A stretch of DNA of 64,000 bases. It comes from Paenibacillus dokdonensis (GTDB lineage Bacteria; Bacillota; Bacilli; Paenibacillales; Paenibacillaceae). Location of the stretch: contig NZ_STGQ01000001.1 in the NCBI RefSeq assembly GCF_004916975.1, positions 2,070,993 to 2,134,992 of the forward strand, read 5' to 3'. The notes under the pieces are model-generated. The model saw only the letters and a list, made by a program, of their open reading frames with translations. It searched no databases and was not told the DNA's origin. A program made the position numbers and the translations under genes. Below are positions 19,001 through 27,180 of this stretch, piece by piece (the first letter of the stretch is position 1; each line of letters opens with the position of its first letter).

Positions 19001-19211
19001 CAGGGTAAAAATGCCATTGACCATCCAAAAAGAATGAGGTGGATTTCTCCAAATCCAAACCGCGCATGTCAAGAACCCCATTGATGGCATGTGGATGCTC
19101 CGCAGTGGAAAATAATTCAGACCAGGCCCATCGAAGACTGAGTACAACACTGACAAATAATAGAAACATAGCTAAGTATTTAAAGGTGGGATAGTTTTTC
19201 ATTCGCATCAT
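16086..19211 (-). CDS. 7TMR-DISM hybrid histidine kinase with two kinase cores
   Basis: Membrane sensor of 1041 residues. The order is: TM helix 10-30; extracytoplasmic 7TMR-DISM ligand domain about 40-205; seven membrane helices about 215-420; HisKA with H447 in TSHELRTPLHG; HATPase with NLLHNALKYT and GRGIGLGLSI; receiver domain with D763 in IADVMMPTMSG and the lysine in YVTKPVDA; LytS-type His_kinase with H854 in QIHPHFLFNTLN; and a second HATPase with PLIENAVKHGL and GIGLSNTNRRL. Both ATPase cores look intact. No DNA-binding output domain is present, so it must signal to another protein. The ATG at 19211 lacks an obvious ribosome binding site. It diverges from a VanZ-like gene. Confidence 0.88.
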   Translation of the reverse strand: MMRMKNYPTFKYLAMFLLFVSVVLSLRWAWSELFSTAEHPHAINGVLDMRGLDLEKSTSFFLDGQWHFYPDQFISYEDIQPEQTRFSNIQVPGDWRNQLNKDSSSSYGYGTYLLRILIDPLEQPVALWLQGIEASSEVEMNEVKFHSIGKPSMSANEYTPKNVSYTASYAKEGTTEIHLLIHVANFDEPYNGGILRSIRFGSQAAIDYARWYSIGFQLVTLIILLLHSLYACILYFFNPQERALFTTGLLMFVVGVAVTIGHDNVLLLWVPINYTWAIKIRLIALLWQNLFILLIFRRLSLINPQNVWLRAYTAALVFFSVFLMAAPASLVHGAVEYKVFIVFYFIPFAWFIYIVGTMIFKKSMAKDVVFLLLSAVGIISNLSWSIVESLKNVTTVYYPIDIIVAITGFSTYWFKKFFRNSRENIKLNEQLKIADKLKDQFLANTSHELRTPLHGIMNIAQAVVTHEKGKMNERSVKNMDLLITISRRMSYMLGDLLDAARLREHRIELQQESLKIQSIIPGIIAMLQFMTEGKPIQMQLDIAESMPMVMADEKRLVQILYNLLHNALKYTEEGIISISAETRDGNAIIHVSDTGVGMDEETLARVFLPYEQGTYGINDGRGIGLGLSICRQLVELHSGALTVRSELGKGSVFSFDLPLANVSTSPLPLGSVPLHQIMDVTENEAHGFTFPNSAIGELATTLHIPPLLSVRKLNILAVDDDPVNLNVLVEILSTEPYIITTANSAREVLELLGTRQWDLLIADVMMPTMSGYELTQRVREHYSVSELPVLLLTARSQPVDIYTGFSSGANDYVTKPVDALELKYRIRALTTMKQSINERLRMEAAYLQAQIHPHFLFNTLNSIMALSEIDMGKMQNMGEAFASFLRISFDFINTDELVELSHELELAEAYLYIEKERFEDRLSVVWEVESDINILLPPLSIQPLIENAVKHGLLSQDKGGTVRIRITRQNSFTLIEVYDNGKGMEQEKVNQLLSPTIKEKSGIGLSNTNRRLIQLYGQGLSISSKPNEGTTVSFAIPDKPI

Positions 19212-19318
19212 AATACGATGGAATTCGACATAATTAGTTTATATTCCTTTATTGATCGCGTTATAAGGATGATGTCACAAGATAAGCCGAAATAACGTAA
19301 TTATTCGCCCAATGCTTG

Positions 19319-19403
19319 CTTACAGACCTGTAAGGAACGTGTAACCGAAATCAATAGGATAAATAGCGATCTCCTTTTAGAATTGAGATATGTCTATGTT
19401 GGA
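19319..19403 (+). promoter_or_regulatory. Copy B of a shared 85-nt promoter element
   Basis: Begins CTTACAGACCTGTAAGG and continues with GTGTAA. It aligns without gaps to 3701-3785. The direct repeat reads TGTAAG-N5-TGTAAC, again WalR-like, and CTTACA-N4-TGTAAG is a dyad. TAGAAT takes the place of the TATACT -10. It ends about 60 bp before the VanZ-like gene. It lies in the divergent region with the hybrid kinase gene, so it could also act on that promoter. Confidence 0.6.
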
Positions 19404-19464
19404 GCCCCATGGCTTATATCATTTTTTGTAGTCGAAAATTTCACTCGAAAATAAAGGAGTTACT

Positions 19465-20391
19465 ATGGAAACAAAATTACGGAAGATCATCTTTGCAGGA
19501 ATCATTTTGTACACGTTTCTGATATTATATTTTTTGTTTTTTGCTTTTAATAGATTAGATCATGAATACTCTGAGTATGGATATGATTTTATGCTTATTC
19601 CAGAATCGGTTCCGATTCTATTTCCCAACCTGTCTGATCTATCATTTTCGTGGATATTTAACTTGGGAAACATAGCTGCTTTTATTCCATATGGTATAGT
19701 AATACCTTTGTTGTATCGTACACATCTTGTGAAATTCATATCCGTGTTTGTCCTGACGATTCTTGTACTGGAAACTCTTCAATCGTTAACGTTTCTTGGT
19801 ACTTTTGACGTAGATGATGTAATCTCAAATACGTTAGGTGCAGGGATCGGATTTTGTGCGTATAAGGTAGGACTTACTATAAAAGTTTTTTGGAAAAAGC
19901 TCATGGCAATGGGGTTGACGATTGTTGTTCTATTGGTAGGAATTATGGGAATCTCCGAAATCATTAATTATGCTGTGGAAAAAAGAGAAGGACCTGTTCA
20001 CGCATTAAATGAAGTGAAAGAAATTACGGGAAGTATGCCTATGACGAAAGATCTTCCCGGCTTTACTGTCGCAGGCAAGAAAATAGAACCAAAAATGAAT
20101 TTATATAGCAGTGAGGGTCAAGATACTAAAAAATATACTTATATTTTGGGGGAAAAGAAGGATATTCTGTTTTACTCATCTTTTGGAATTCCTGACAATG
20201 GGGACGATCATGGTGAACTAATCATCGCAGTGGATGGTAAGGAGATCGTTCAATACAATGAACAATATTATCAAGATATGGAAACGATAGATTTTTCAAT
20301 GAATTCAGTTCATGAAATTACTATTACGCTTAAAGGAAACGCAAAGCTGTGGGATGTTAAGTTTAGTGAAATGAAGCATTGGTGGGAATGA
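19465..20391 (+). CDS. VanZ-like membrane protein with an extracellular C-terminal domain
   Basis: 308 residues. The N-terminal part (1-130) is a VanZ domain with helices at about 10-30, 65-85, 88-110 and 115-135 and the family core NLGNIAAFIPYG followed by ETLQSLTFLGTFDVDDVISN. Another helix (about 145-165) leads to an extracellular beta-rich domain of 140 residues. VanZ proteins lower teicoplanin or lipopeptide susceptibility or act in cell-envelope chemistry; the mechanism is unknown. AAAGGAG precedes the ATG. Its promoter carries copy B of the 85-nt element shared with the small membrane protein at 3831, which suggests induction by the same envelope-sensing regulator. Confidence 0.8.
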   Translation: METKLRKIIFAGIILYTFLILYFLFFAFNRLDHEYSEYGYDFMLIPESVPILFPNLSDLSFSWIFNLGNIAAFIPYGIVIPLLYRTHLVKFISVFVLTILVLETLQSLTFLGTFDVDDVISNTLGAGIGFCAYKVGLTIKVFWKKLMAMGLTIVVLLVGIMGISEIINYAVEKREGPVHALNEVKEITGSMPMTKDLPGFTVAGKKIEPKMNLYSSEGQDTKKYTYILGEKKDILFYSSFGIPDNGDDHGELIIAVDGKEIVQYNEQYYQDMETIDFSMNSVHEITITLKGNAKLWDVKFSEMKHWWE

Positions 20392-20702
20392 CAAACAGCT
20401 ATGGTCCTTAGCAGCTTCGGATTTCATTGTTCATAGACAACGGGCATACTATGACGATAGGCCTAGAGTCATTTTAAAGCATTTTAACTGCCGTGTATAA
20501 AGTGGTTGACTTGGACGATGTGAGCAGTCATTCACAGATATCGGATGAAATTCGCCAAATTTTATAGCCTAAAAGAATCATTTTTCCGGGAATATCGTCG
20601 AAAAGGTTGTATGCCAAGCACTGGGTATAATACGATCAGACCAAGCCTTTTTATTCGTGAAAGCGAACAAAGTGAATCACGACGAAAACGGAGGAATATG
20701 TA
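20392..20702. other. Intergenic region with a promoter-like box and a dyad
   Basis: No gene is seen in these 310 bases. TATAAT at 20626-20631 is a plausible -10 without a convincing -35. A dyad TCGTGA-N16-TCACGA at 20655-20682 lies between it and the ribosome binding site of the next gene and may be an operator. Confidence 0.35.
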
Positions 20703-21578
20703 ATGAAAATAACGATGGCCATTATGTCAAAATATTTATTGGGAGGCGTCTGCTTGCTTGGTATCGGCTGTTCCGAACAGAAACCGAGCGCGACGGAGGC
20801 ATCCGCAAAACCTGAGGTATCCGGCAACGAAATCAGGGTTCCGCACAATGAGAGCCTGCTTCTTTCGACGGACAAAAAGTGGATTGCGCAGGAGGGGCAT
20901 CTGTCCGATTTAATCAGGCTGCAATGGACTGCGGATCGGGCCAAGCCGGCGATCGTCTGGGCAGATGAGAAAGGCAATGACAAGACGGCGATCATTTCCC
21001 ATGACAAGGCAAATGATCCGAAGCAGCATGACCATAAGCATATCTCGTTCGAAACGACGATGTCGCCAACCGGAAAATATGCAAACCAGCTGTTTACTCG
21101 GTTTGAAATCCCTTTCGACACCGATATCAGTGAGATCCGCACCCATTCGTCCAACTTCAATGTGATGAGCGGCATTTTGCGGGTAGCAGGGGAAGCCGAG
21201 ACGAACCGGGACATCCAGTTCAGCGTTGCCGGCAAGGATAATGCAACGACACCGAGATGGGCCGTTCGCGCGGACAGCTCGAAGGAAGCAGGCGATAACA
21301 CGGGGGCTGACCTGCAGTTCGTCCGTTACGGCGATGATGGAAAAGTGGTTGATTCCGCGCTTACCATGCAGCGCAGCGGCGGCAATGTCGGGATAGGCAC
21401 GAGTGAACCTGACACCAAGCTAGATGTAAATGGGGACAAGCTGCGTATCCGTGACAAATATACGCCCGCTTCATCCAGTGCTCCCTGCAGTCAGGGACAG
21501 ATGTCTTGGGACGACCAACATGTATATGTTTGCGTTGCTCCAAACAGCTGGAAACGGACGGAACTGTCGTCCTGGTAA
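20703..21578 (+). CDS. Probable lipoprotein with a tail-fibre-like C-terminal motif
   Basis: 291 residues, with a hydrophobic start and a cysteine at residue 23 (LLGIGCSEQ). The lipobox is poor because glycine is at -3, but the Ser/Thr/Lys-rich tail after Cys fits a lipoprotein. The body is beta-rich. Near residues 235-250 it has GNVGIGTSEPDTKLDVNG, the signature found before C-terminal domains of phage tail fibres and trimeric surface proteins. The last 40 residues carry two cysteines (SSAPCSQGQ, YVCVAPN). GGAGGAATATGTA precedes the ATG. It is a single-gene unit. Possible roles are surface adhesion or a spore or envelope structure. I do not recognise a specific family. Confidence 0.6.
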   Translation: MKITMAIMSKYLLGGVCLLGIGCSEQKPSATEASAKPEVSGNEIRVPHNESLLLSTDKKWIAQEGHLSDLIRLQWTADRAKPAIVWADEKGNDKTAIISHDKANDPKQHDHKHISFETTMSPTGKYANQLFTRFEIPFDTDISEIRTHSSNFNVMSGILRVAGEAETNRDIQFSVAGKDNATTPRWAVRADSSKEAGDNTGADLQFVRYGDDGKVVDSALTMQRSGGNVGIGTSEPDTKLDVNGDKLRIRDKYTPASSSAPCSQGQMSWDDQHVYVCVAPNSWKRTELSSW

Positions 21579-21673
21579 CTTCACAATACCAATGAGCGCA
21601 GAGCAGCACTCTAGGGAAACATTTGTGTTTGCAGACTGCTGTCTGAGGATGTTTGACAGGAATATATTCAAAT

Positions 21674-21703
21674 AAAGCTGCGTATATCGCAGCTTTTTTT
21701 ATT
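21674..21703 (+). terminator. Terminator of the tail-fibre-like lipoprotein gene
   Basis: AAAGCTGCG-tatat-CGCAGCTTT, with seven T. Confidence 0.85.
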
Positions 21704-21839
21704 TTAAGAATATAAGTTCTCGTCCATACCGAAAGACAAAAACCCATCATGAATTAGGACTGTCCCTTTTAACAAACAGTTGTGAAAAGTAAACATAATT
21801 TGGTAGTATGTAAAAAGATTGTTAATCGGAGGTGAGTTT

Positions 21840-23243
21840 ATGATTCGAAGGTCAGTCTTAATATTTGTAATGTTAATCATATTCCTTGCGGGTTGTAGTA
21901 AGGAAACAGAAAAGAATGCCTCAGAAATTCAGAACTCCTCAGAGTCAGATCAAAGTAAAGCAACCTCAGACGTTCAGCCCCCTTCAGATTCAACTCAAAG
22001 TGAACCGAGTTCAGAAGATCAGAGCCCAACGGACTCCAATCAAACTGAGCCTCAAACTTCCTCAACAGATGAACAAATCTTAATGAAAACTCCAGGACGT
22101 TTTGCTGGTTCTAACTATAATGAACAGAAAGTTCAGGCTGCTCTGGATCAATTACCAAGTAATTTGACGGCTGATCAGTACAAGGAAGAGCTTCTCCTCC
22201 TATTGGCTGAGGATTATCGCCCTTATGTGACTATTTTCAATAATTTTGAAACCGAAGTTAAAGTGAATAATGAGCGACCTGATGATAAGATCACTCTACC
22301 CACAAGTAAGAAGCTGCACATTTCAATCTTACTTGATGCCAGTGGCAGCATGAAAGCGCAGATCCATGGCAAATCAAAGATGGACTCTGCCAAAGAAGCT
22401 ATTCAGAGCTTCGCAGATAAATTACCCCAAAATGCAGAGGTGTCTTTACGGGTATATGGACATAAAGGAACAGGAAGTCAGAAAGATAAACAAGTATCAT
22501 GTAACAGTACAGAAGAAATATTTCATGGCCAAGGTGACCAAACAAATCAAATGAAAACGGCACTTCAAGGGGTAAAACCGGCTGGATGGACACCCATTGC
22601 AAATGCACTGAAATCTGTAAAACAAGATATTAATCCTGAAACAACCGATTCGGTCGTGTATGTAGTTAGTGATGGAATTGAAACATGTGGAGGTAATCCG
22701 GTACAGATAGCCAAAGAACTCAACCAATCCAAAGTGAAGACCGTTGTAAACATTATTGGCTTTAACGTGGATAACGAAGGACAGAAATTGCTTCGACAAG
22801 TTGCTACATCTGGTGGTGGAGAGTTCACTTCCGTAGATAATGACGAATCACTAAAAAATTATCTCAATAAAGCATATTCCAAATTACAAGGCGAGTGGAC
22901 GATGTGGAAAGAAAAAGGAGAAGGACAGGCAAATACACAAAAAGAAAAGAAGCAGGGAACGATCAATAATACAGAAACAGATATGCAAATACTAGCGAAT
23001 AAAGAATATGATCATCTGCTAGCAGCCCTTAGGTATCTGGAAACTAAAAGAGGAAAGGCTATCCCTCACGGTGAGCTCTGGATGCAGATTAATGAACGTA
23101 AGGGTTTCGCATGGACTTATGCTCGTGATACCAAGAGGCGTTTGTATGACGAAGTCACTAAAAGTGGAAATCAGGTTTATGACGATATCAAGGATGAAGG
23201 TGACAAGAATATCGATGATCTGAAAAACAAGAAAAATAACTAG
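21840..23243 (+). CDS. VWA-domain lipoprotein
   Basis: 467-residue exported lipoprotein. Signal peptide and perfect lipobox LAGC lie at about residues 16-19. A Ser/Gln/Thr-rich spacer follows to about residue 80. The von Willebrand type A domain (about 155-345) has an intact MIDAS motif D166-A-S-G-S, with the threonine in AGWTPIAN and the aspartate in VVSDGIETCGG. The C-terminal 110 residues are charged and helical. The frame opens at 21819, but CGGAGGTGA lies seven bases before the ATG at 21840. It resembles the Bacillus YwmC/YwmD group, whose function is unknown; metal-dependent protein binding at the cell surface is likely. Confidence 0.82.
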   Translation: MIRRSVLIFVMLIIFLAGCSKETEKNASEIQNSSESDQSKATSDVQPPSDSTQSEPSSEDQSPTDSNQTEPQTSSTDEQILMKTPGRFAGSNYNEQKVQAALDQLPSNLTADQYKEELLLLLAEDYRPYVTIFNNFETEVKVNNERPDDKITLPTSKKLHISILLDASGSMKAQIHGKSKMDSAKEAIQSFADKLPQNAEVSLRVYGHKGTGSQKDKQVSCNSTEEIFHGQGDQTNQMKTALQGVKPAGWTPIANALKSVKQDINPETTDSVVYVVSDGIETCGGNPVQIAKELNQSKVKTVVNIIGFNVDNEGQKLLRQVATSGGGEFTSVDNDESLKNYLNKAYSKLQGEWTMWKEKGEGQANTQKEKKQGTINNTETDMQILANKEYDHLLAALRYLETKRGKAIPHGELWMQINERKGFAWTYARDTKRRLYDEVTKSGNQVYDDIKDEGDKNIDDLKNKKNN

Positions 23244-23281
23244 CGGCTGTATCTAATGACATAAAAGCCTTAACCACTAAA

Positions 23282-23307
23282 AGTCTGATTTCTTCAGGCT
23301 TTTTTTA
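23282..23307 (+). terminator. Terminator of the VWA lipoprotein gene
   Basis: AGTCTGA-ttct-region-TCAGGCT stem with one G-T pair, followed by seven T. Confidence 0.7.
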
Positions 23308-23339
23308 TCGCTTAACTAATTATGATAAGTACTTATTAC

Positions 23340-23359
23340 AGTTCACATTCAGTTCATAA
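23340..23359 (+). promoter_or_regulatory. Operator-like repeat shared with the MFS exporter
   Basis: AGTTCACATTCAGTTCATAA, identical over all 20 bases to the minus-strand sequence at 3667-3686. It lies 46 bp before the exporter start codon here and a similar distance before the MFS start. A near-palindrome ATTGTAATTTACAAT follows directly. Confidence 0.55.
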
Positions 23360-23405
23360 TTGTAATTTACAATCCTAAGTATTCAGTTATATAGGAGGAA
23401 TTGCA

Positions 23406-24437
23406 ATGGATCATGTATACAGAAAGGGAATAGATCCTAACAATGGGGATTGGGCCGTCGAAGCGCATGGACTCGTCAAAAACTTCGGTGATAACCGTGC
23501 AGTGGATGGCGTAGATCTGAAAGTGCGTGCAGGTTCGATCTATGGAGTGCTCGGTCCGAATGGAGCGGGGAAAACCACTACAATTAGAATGCTGGCGACC
23601 TTACTTCGGCCAGACGCGGGTTCCGCACGAATCTTTGGTCATGATGTGGTGAAGGAGTCACAGATTGTTCGACAGTTGATCGGAGTGACCGGTCAATACG
23701 CATCGGTTGACGAGTCGCTCAGCGCTACCGAGAATCTGATTATCTTCTCCCGCCTGCTTGGACTCGGGCGCGCAGAGGCGCGCCGCAAGGCAGAGGAGTT
23801 GCTAGAGGAGTTTGGTTTGACGGAAGCTGCGAAGCGGCCGCTCAAAAACTTCTCTGGAGGTATGCGTCGCCGGCTGGATCTCGCAGCGAGCCTCATTGCA
23901 CAGCCGCCACTCATCTTTTTGGACGAACCGACTACGGGTTTAGACCCGCGCACGCGTGCGCAGATGTGGGATACGATCCGTCGTCTGGTGAATACAGGCT
24001 CTACGGTTCTGCTCACGACACAGTATCTAGATGAAGCGGATCAACTGGCTGACCGGATCGCGGTTATCGATCAGGGCCTAGTCGTTGCAGAGGGAACCGT
24101 GGATGAATTGAAAGCTTCAGTCGGAACTTCATCGTTACAGCTGAGAGTCCAAAATCTTCAAGACATTGAGGGCGCGCGCCGGACCATTGAGCAGGTGCTC
24201 AAAGTCCAGTCAAAAGTATCGGCGGAATCCGGTAATATTACCGCACCGATGGCGAACGCCGATCTGGTCACTGAACTGCTTATCACTCTCCGTGCAGCAG
24301 GAATTCACTTGACCGAATTGAGTGTGCAGAAACCTACACTTGACGAGGTGTTTTTAACTATTACTGGCCATGGCGTGAAGGAAGACACGCCACAGACATC
24401 AAGTGAATCGAATAAAGCTGAGGAGGCAAGAGTATGA
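23406..24437 (+). CDS. ABC drug exporter ATPase, DrrA type
   Basis: 343-residue ATPase of the daunorubicin-resistance (DrrA) group. Walker A GPNGAGKTT near residue 50, signature FSGGMRRRLDLAASL, Walker B LIFLDEPTTGLDPRTR and switch histidine replaced by glutamine in LLTTQYLDEADQLADRI, as is normal for DrrA proteins. The C-terminal 100 residues form the DrrA accessory domain. TAGGAGG precedes the ATG. The stop overlaps the permease start (ATGA), so the two are translationally coupled. The codon use is richer in G and C (for example CGGGCGCGC runs) than in neighbouring genes, which may indicate transfer. Confidence 0.88.
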   Translation: MDHVYRKGIDPNNGDWAVEAHGLVKNFGDNRAVDGVDLKVRAGSIYGVLGPNGAGKTTTIRMLATLLRPDAGSARIFGHDVVKESQIVRQLIGVTGQYASVDESLSATENLIIFSRLLGLGRAEARRKAEELLEEFGLTEAAKRPLKNFSGGMRRRLDLAASLIAQPPLIFLDEPTTGLDPRTRAQMWDTIRRLVNTGSTVLLTTQYLDEADQLADRIAVIDQGLVVAEGTVDELKASVGTSSLQLRVQNLQDIEGARRTIEQVLKVQSKVSAESGNITAPMANADLVTELLITLRAAGIHLTELSVQKPTLDEVFLTITGHGVKEDTPQTSSESNKAEEARV

Positions 24438-25249
24438 GAAGCACTTCAATTCAGCCGGGCGCTGATCGCAATTTGAAAAACCATACGAGCTTCGGCCAGT
24501 CTATTCGCAACTCGTTGACGATGGCCTACCGAGGACTGCTGAAGATTCGGCGAACTCCCGAGCAATTGTTCGACGTTACGCTGCAGCCAATCATCTTCAC
24601 CCTAATGTTTACCTATATCTTTGGCGGGGCCATCTCCGGTGATGTGGTGAGTTATTTGCCAGTCATCATTCCCGGCATCCTCGTACAGACCGTGATCACG
24701 ACTTCAATCGTCACGGGCGTTCAACTGCGTGAGGACATGGATAAGGGCGTGTTTGACCGGTTCAAGTCATTGCCTATCGCGCGTATAGCACCATTGGCGG
24801 GAGCTCTGCTGGCAGATACCGTCAGGTATACGATTGCGACTGTGCTCACCTTTACCATGGGATATATTATGGGATATCGGCCTGAAGGCGGTCTGGGTCA
24901 CGTCGCCATCGCCGCGGTTCTTGTCATTGCCTGTGCTTGGGCAATCAGTTGGATCTTCGCATTCTTCGGCGTGATTGCCCGTACTGCCTCAAGCGTACAG
25001 GGGATATCGATGATCGTGCTGTTTCCGCTCACGTTTCTTTCCAACGCGTTCGTGCCGGTCGATACCATGCCGAACTGGCTTCAATGGTTTGTTAAGATTA
25101 ATCCGATCTCGCATCTGGTCACTGCCGTTCGTGATCTTGCTAACTCAGGAACCGTAGGATGGGATCTCGTTATTTCTCTCATCGGAGCGGCCGTTATTGT
25201 GTTGATTTTTGCACCCATCACAGTCCGTGCATATATGCGTAGAACGTGA
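24434..25249 (+). CDS. ABC-2 type exporter permease, DrrB type
   Basis: 271-residue membrane partner of the upstream ATPase, with six predicted helices. The N-terminal cytoplasmic region reads RNSLTMAYRGLLKIRRTPEQL; the first helix begins QPIIFTLMFTYIFGG. It carries the ABC-2 motif around VFDRFKSLPIARIAPLAGAL and the C-terminal family segment SNAFVPVDTMPNWLQWF. Together the pair probably exports a hydrophobic antibiotic or lipid. The start overlaps the ATPase stop by four bases. The gene is followed by an insertion-sequence relic. Confidence 0.87.
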   Translation: MRSTSIQPGADRNLKNHTSFGQSIRNSLTMAYRGLLKIRRTPEQLFDVTLQPIIFTLMFTYIFGGAISGDVVSYLPVIIPGILVQTVITTSIVTGVQLREDMDKGVFDRFKSLPIARIAPLAGALLADTVRYTIATVLTFTMGYIMGYRPEGGLGHVAIAAVLVIACAWAISWIFAFFGVIARTASSVQGISMIVLFPLTFLSNAFVPVDTMPNWLQWFVKINPISHLVTAVRDLANSGTVGWDLVISLIGAAVIVLIFAPITVRAYMRRT

Positions 25250-25290
25250 TGACAATATCAATTGAAAGCAGATCAAGGTAGGGAAAATAT

Positions 25291-25974
25291 GGGGGTGTCT
25301 CATAAGCCATGATATGGCTGGGACACCCCTGTTTTTTGAGTAGGATGTACGTAAGCACTTGGAGTGGACGCTGCGTGAACGGACCGTTGTTCCAATCGCT
25401 GTGCTCTCCAGATTTTTTTCATTCTCCTTTACGGTGAAAATCCGGAGACCAAGGCGACCGCTGCCGCTTTTCCACAATCAGTCCGTCCTCTCCGCTGTTT
25501 AAGTGGAAAAGGATCACAATCTTCAAAGAAACACAAAAAAAGAAACCCTTCTTTGGGTGAAATGGAAGTGAGACCAACCATTTCCAAGGAGAGGTTTCGT
25601 TGTACAAAAGCGGCAGGAAACTGTGACGTGGTATTGTCAGTCTAGAACGACTGCGACACCAGAATCAGGCTCGGGAAATTCTACGGAGTGAAAAAGGTTA
25701 CGCCTTGGCCGTACGTCGGATGACGGAACCGGAAAGTGTGCTTGGACAATAAAAGAACAACTGGAGCTTCCGGCGATTTCTGCTTCGCGGCATGGAAAAA
25801 GTGACGCTTGAGGTCGACTGGCTTTCGCTTGCCCATAAAAATGCTGAAGCAAGACGCAGTAGAGCAAAAGCGCAAAGGAGCGATTCTCCAATAACGGAAG
25901 AATCGCTCCTTTGCTGAGATTTAAAATAAAACTGGGCTGTCTCTGTCGTGGGAAATCCACTTATGGGACAGCCC
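25291..25974 (+). mobile_element. Deleted IS1182-family element
   Basis: The two ends look like terminal hairpins of one element. The left is GGGGTGTC (25292-25299) with GACACCCC (25322-25329) and then T6. The right is GGGCTGTC (25934-25941) with GACAGCCC (25967-25974). Read inward both ends start with a G-run, TGTC and CATAAG. Only about 680 bp remain, against about 1.7-2 kb for an intact member, and the inside holds a decayed transposase C terminus. The left hairpin may serve as terminator of the exporter operon. Confidence 0.65.
25597..25894 (+). pseudogene. IS1182-type transposase C-terminal remnant
   Basis: Translating with frame changes recovers a recognisable C terminus: LRHQNQAREILRSEKGYALA, VRRMTEPESVLGQ, then after an in-frame TAA, KNNWSFRRFLLRGMEKVTLE, VDWLSLAH, and after a one-base shift MLKQDAVEQKRKGAILQ followed by TAA at 25892. 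These segments match the RRFLLRG..KV.LE..W.SLAHN pattern of IS1182/IS4-like DDE transposases. At least one stop and two frameshifts make it inactive. The N-terminal two thirds are missing. Confidence 0.7.
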
Positions 25975-26119
25975 TTCTTATAGATATTGTTCCGGCCAAT
26001 GTTTGCAGGTATCGGGTGAGCATTTGAATTCATTCATAAAAATTCAGCATGATACCCGCTCGTATCATGCTGAATTTCATTCTTGACCTAGAATGCAGCA
26101 ATAACTGAGAGTGTTGTGT

Positions 26120-26545
26120 TTAATGCAAAGCGTTTCTGTCTTTATGTACCTCCCGATCACCGAAGGAAGTCAGGACGCTCTGTTCGACGACATCCCTGAG
26201 TTCTTCCTTATGCGCGGCATATTGCTCAGCAGAAATACTTCCGCTGCGTAGGCGGTCATCCAGCTGCTGTGTAAGCTGGGTCATCTGAAGATTGATGACA
26301 TCGGCTATATCTCCGCCTTGGCCGGCCGCAATATCATTCAGGGATTTGCCTGCATACAAGGATTCATACAGTTCTTCGTCGGATGATTGATTAAGTGCTT
26401 CCAGCAGGTCATCTTTTTCCGCGACGCCAGTGGAGAACCACTTCTCTACCGGACTTGCGCTTGTGATGGAACCGCCTAAAGCGGTGCCTCCGAAGGACAT
26501 AACAACTACCATCGTTCCGACAATCATCACTCGCTTTATGTTCAT
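26120..26545 (-). CDS. Hypothetical secreted protein, 141 aa
   Basis: Signal peptide at residues 1-24 (VMIVGTMVVVMSFGGTALGG) and a helical mature part of about 115 residues rich in Glu, Gln and Leu. SDEELYESLYAGKSLNDIAA resembles the short repeat found in Paenibacillus exported proteins in which a LYxGKSLxDIA segment precedes a helical pair. AAGAGGA stands seven bases before the ATG. No terminator is obvious downstream on the minus strand. The function is unknown. Confidence 0.65.
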   Translation of the reverse strand: MNIKRVMIVGTMVVVMSFGGTALGGSITSASPVEKWFSTGVAEKDDLLEALNQSSDEELYESLYAGKSLNDIAAGQGGDIADVINLQMTQLTQQLDDRLRSGSISAEQYAAHKEELRDVVEQSVLTSFGDREVHKDRNALH

Positions 26546-27135
26546 GGTTAAAATCCTCTTTTCATGTTTTTTGGTGCTTGAGATATACGTAAAGTTAAGG
26601 GATGTGAGAGTTTCAGCCTAATGTTATTATAAACAGCAAACCTGAGTAGAACCTTAATTATTCTTTAAAATAATATAAAGTTGGGCTGATACGATCAGCG
26701 GGTGCTTGAGCTATTATGTTGAAATACATTATTAAGAATGTCGTCATACTCTTGAAAGTAGGAAGTATGAAGACATTCGTAGAATAAAGTTATAAGAAAT
26801 TGGTACAAACGATGAAAATAATAGAGAGGATGAAGCTATATTAGTTTGCAAGTCTTATTTTGTTTCCTAGTGAGGTTGAATTTTATGTAAGCCCGGTAAC
26901 AGACAAGACGGGTACCACAAAAGATAACTGGTATTTGGATGAGCATAAAATAAATTATGTAATGAATGAATTGACGAAGGTAGGTCAATATTTTAAACAC
27001 CATATCCCAAATTGGGTCAACAGTAAACAGTGAGAGAAAGCAGTTCAGGAAGGCACCCACAAAAAACCTGTGGCAAATTTTTTAATTCATAATAAGTAAG
27101 CTGCTCGAAGGATTGATTACTTCGCATAACAATAA
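26546..27135. other. Gene-poor stretch with a possible coding remnant
   Basis: About 590 bases without a convincing gene. A plus-strand frame at 26845-27033 is open for 62 codons after a TAG and reads like protein (EFYVSPVTDKTG, TKDNWYLDEHKINYVMNEL, KHHIPNWVN). It has no ATG near its beginning and no ribosome binding site, so it may be the tail of a decayed gene. I do not recognise it. Confidence 0.25.
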
Positions 27136-27180
27136 ATGTCGCGGCCGTCCCTAAAACTAAACGAAACGAGTGATATTATT

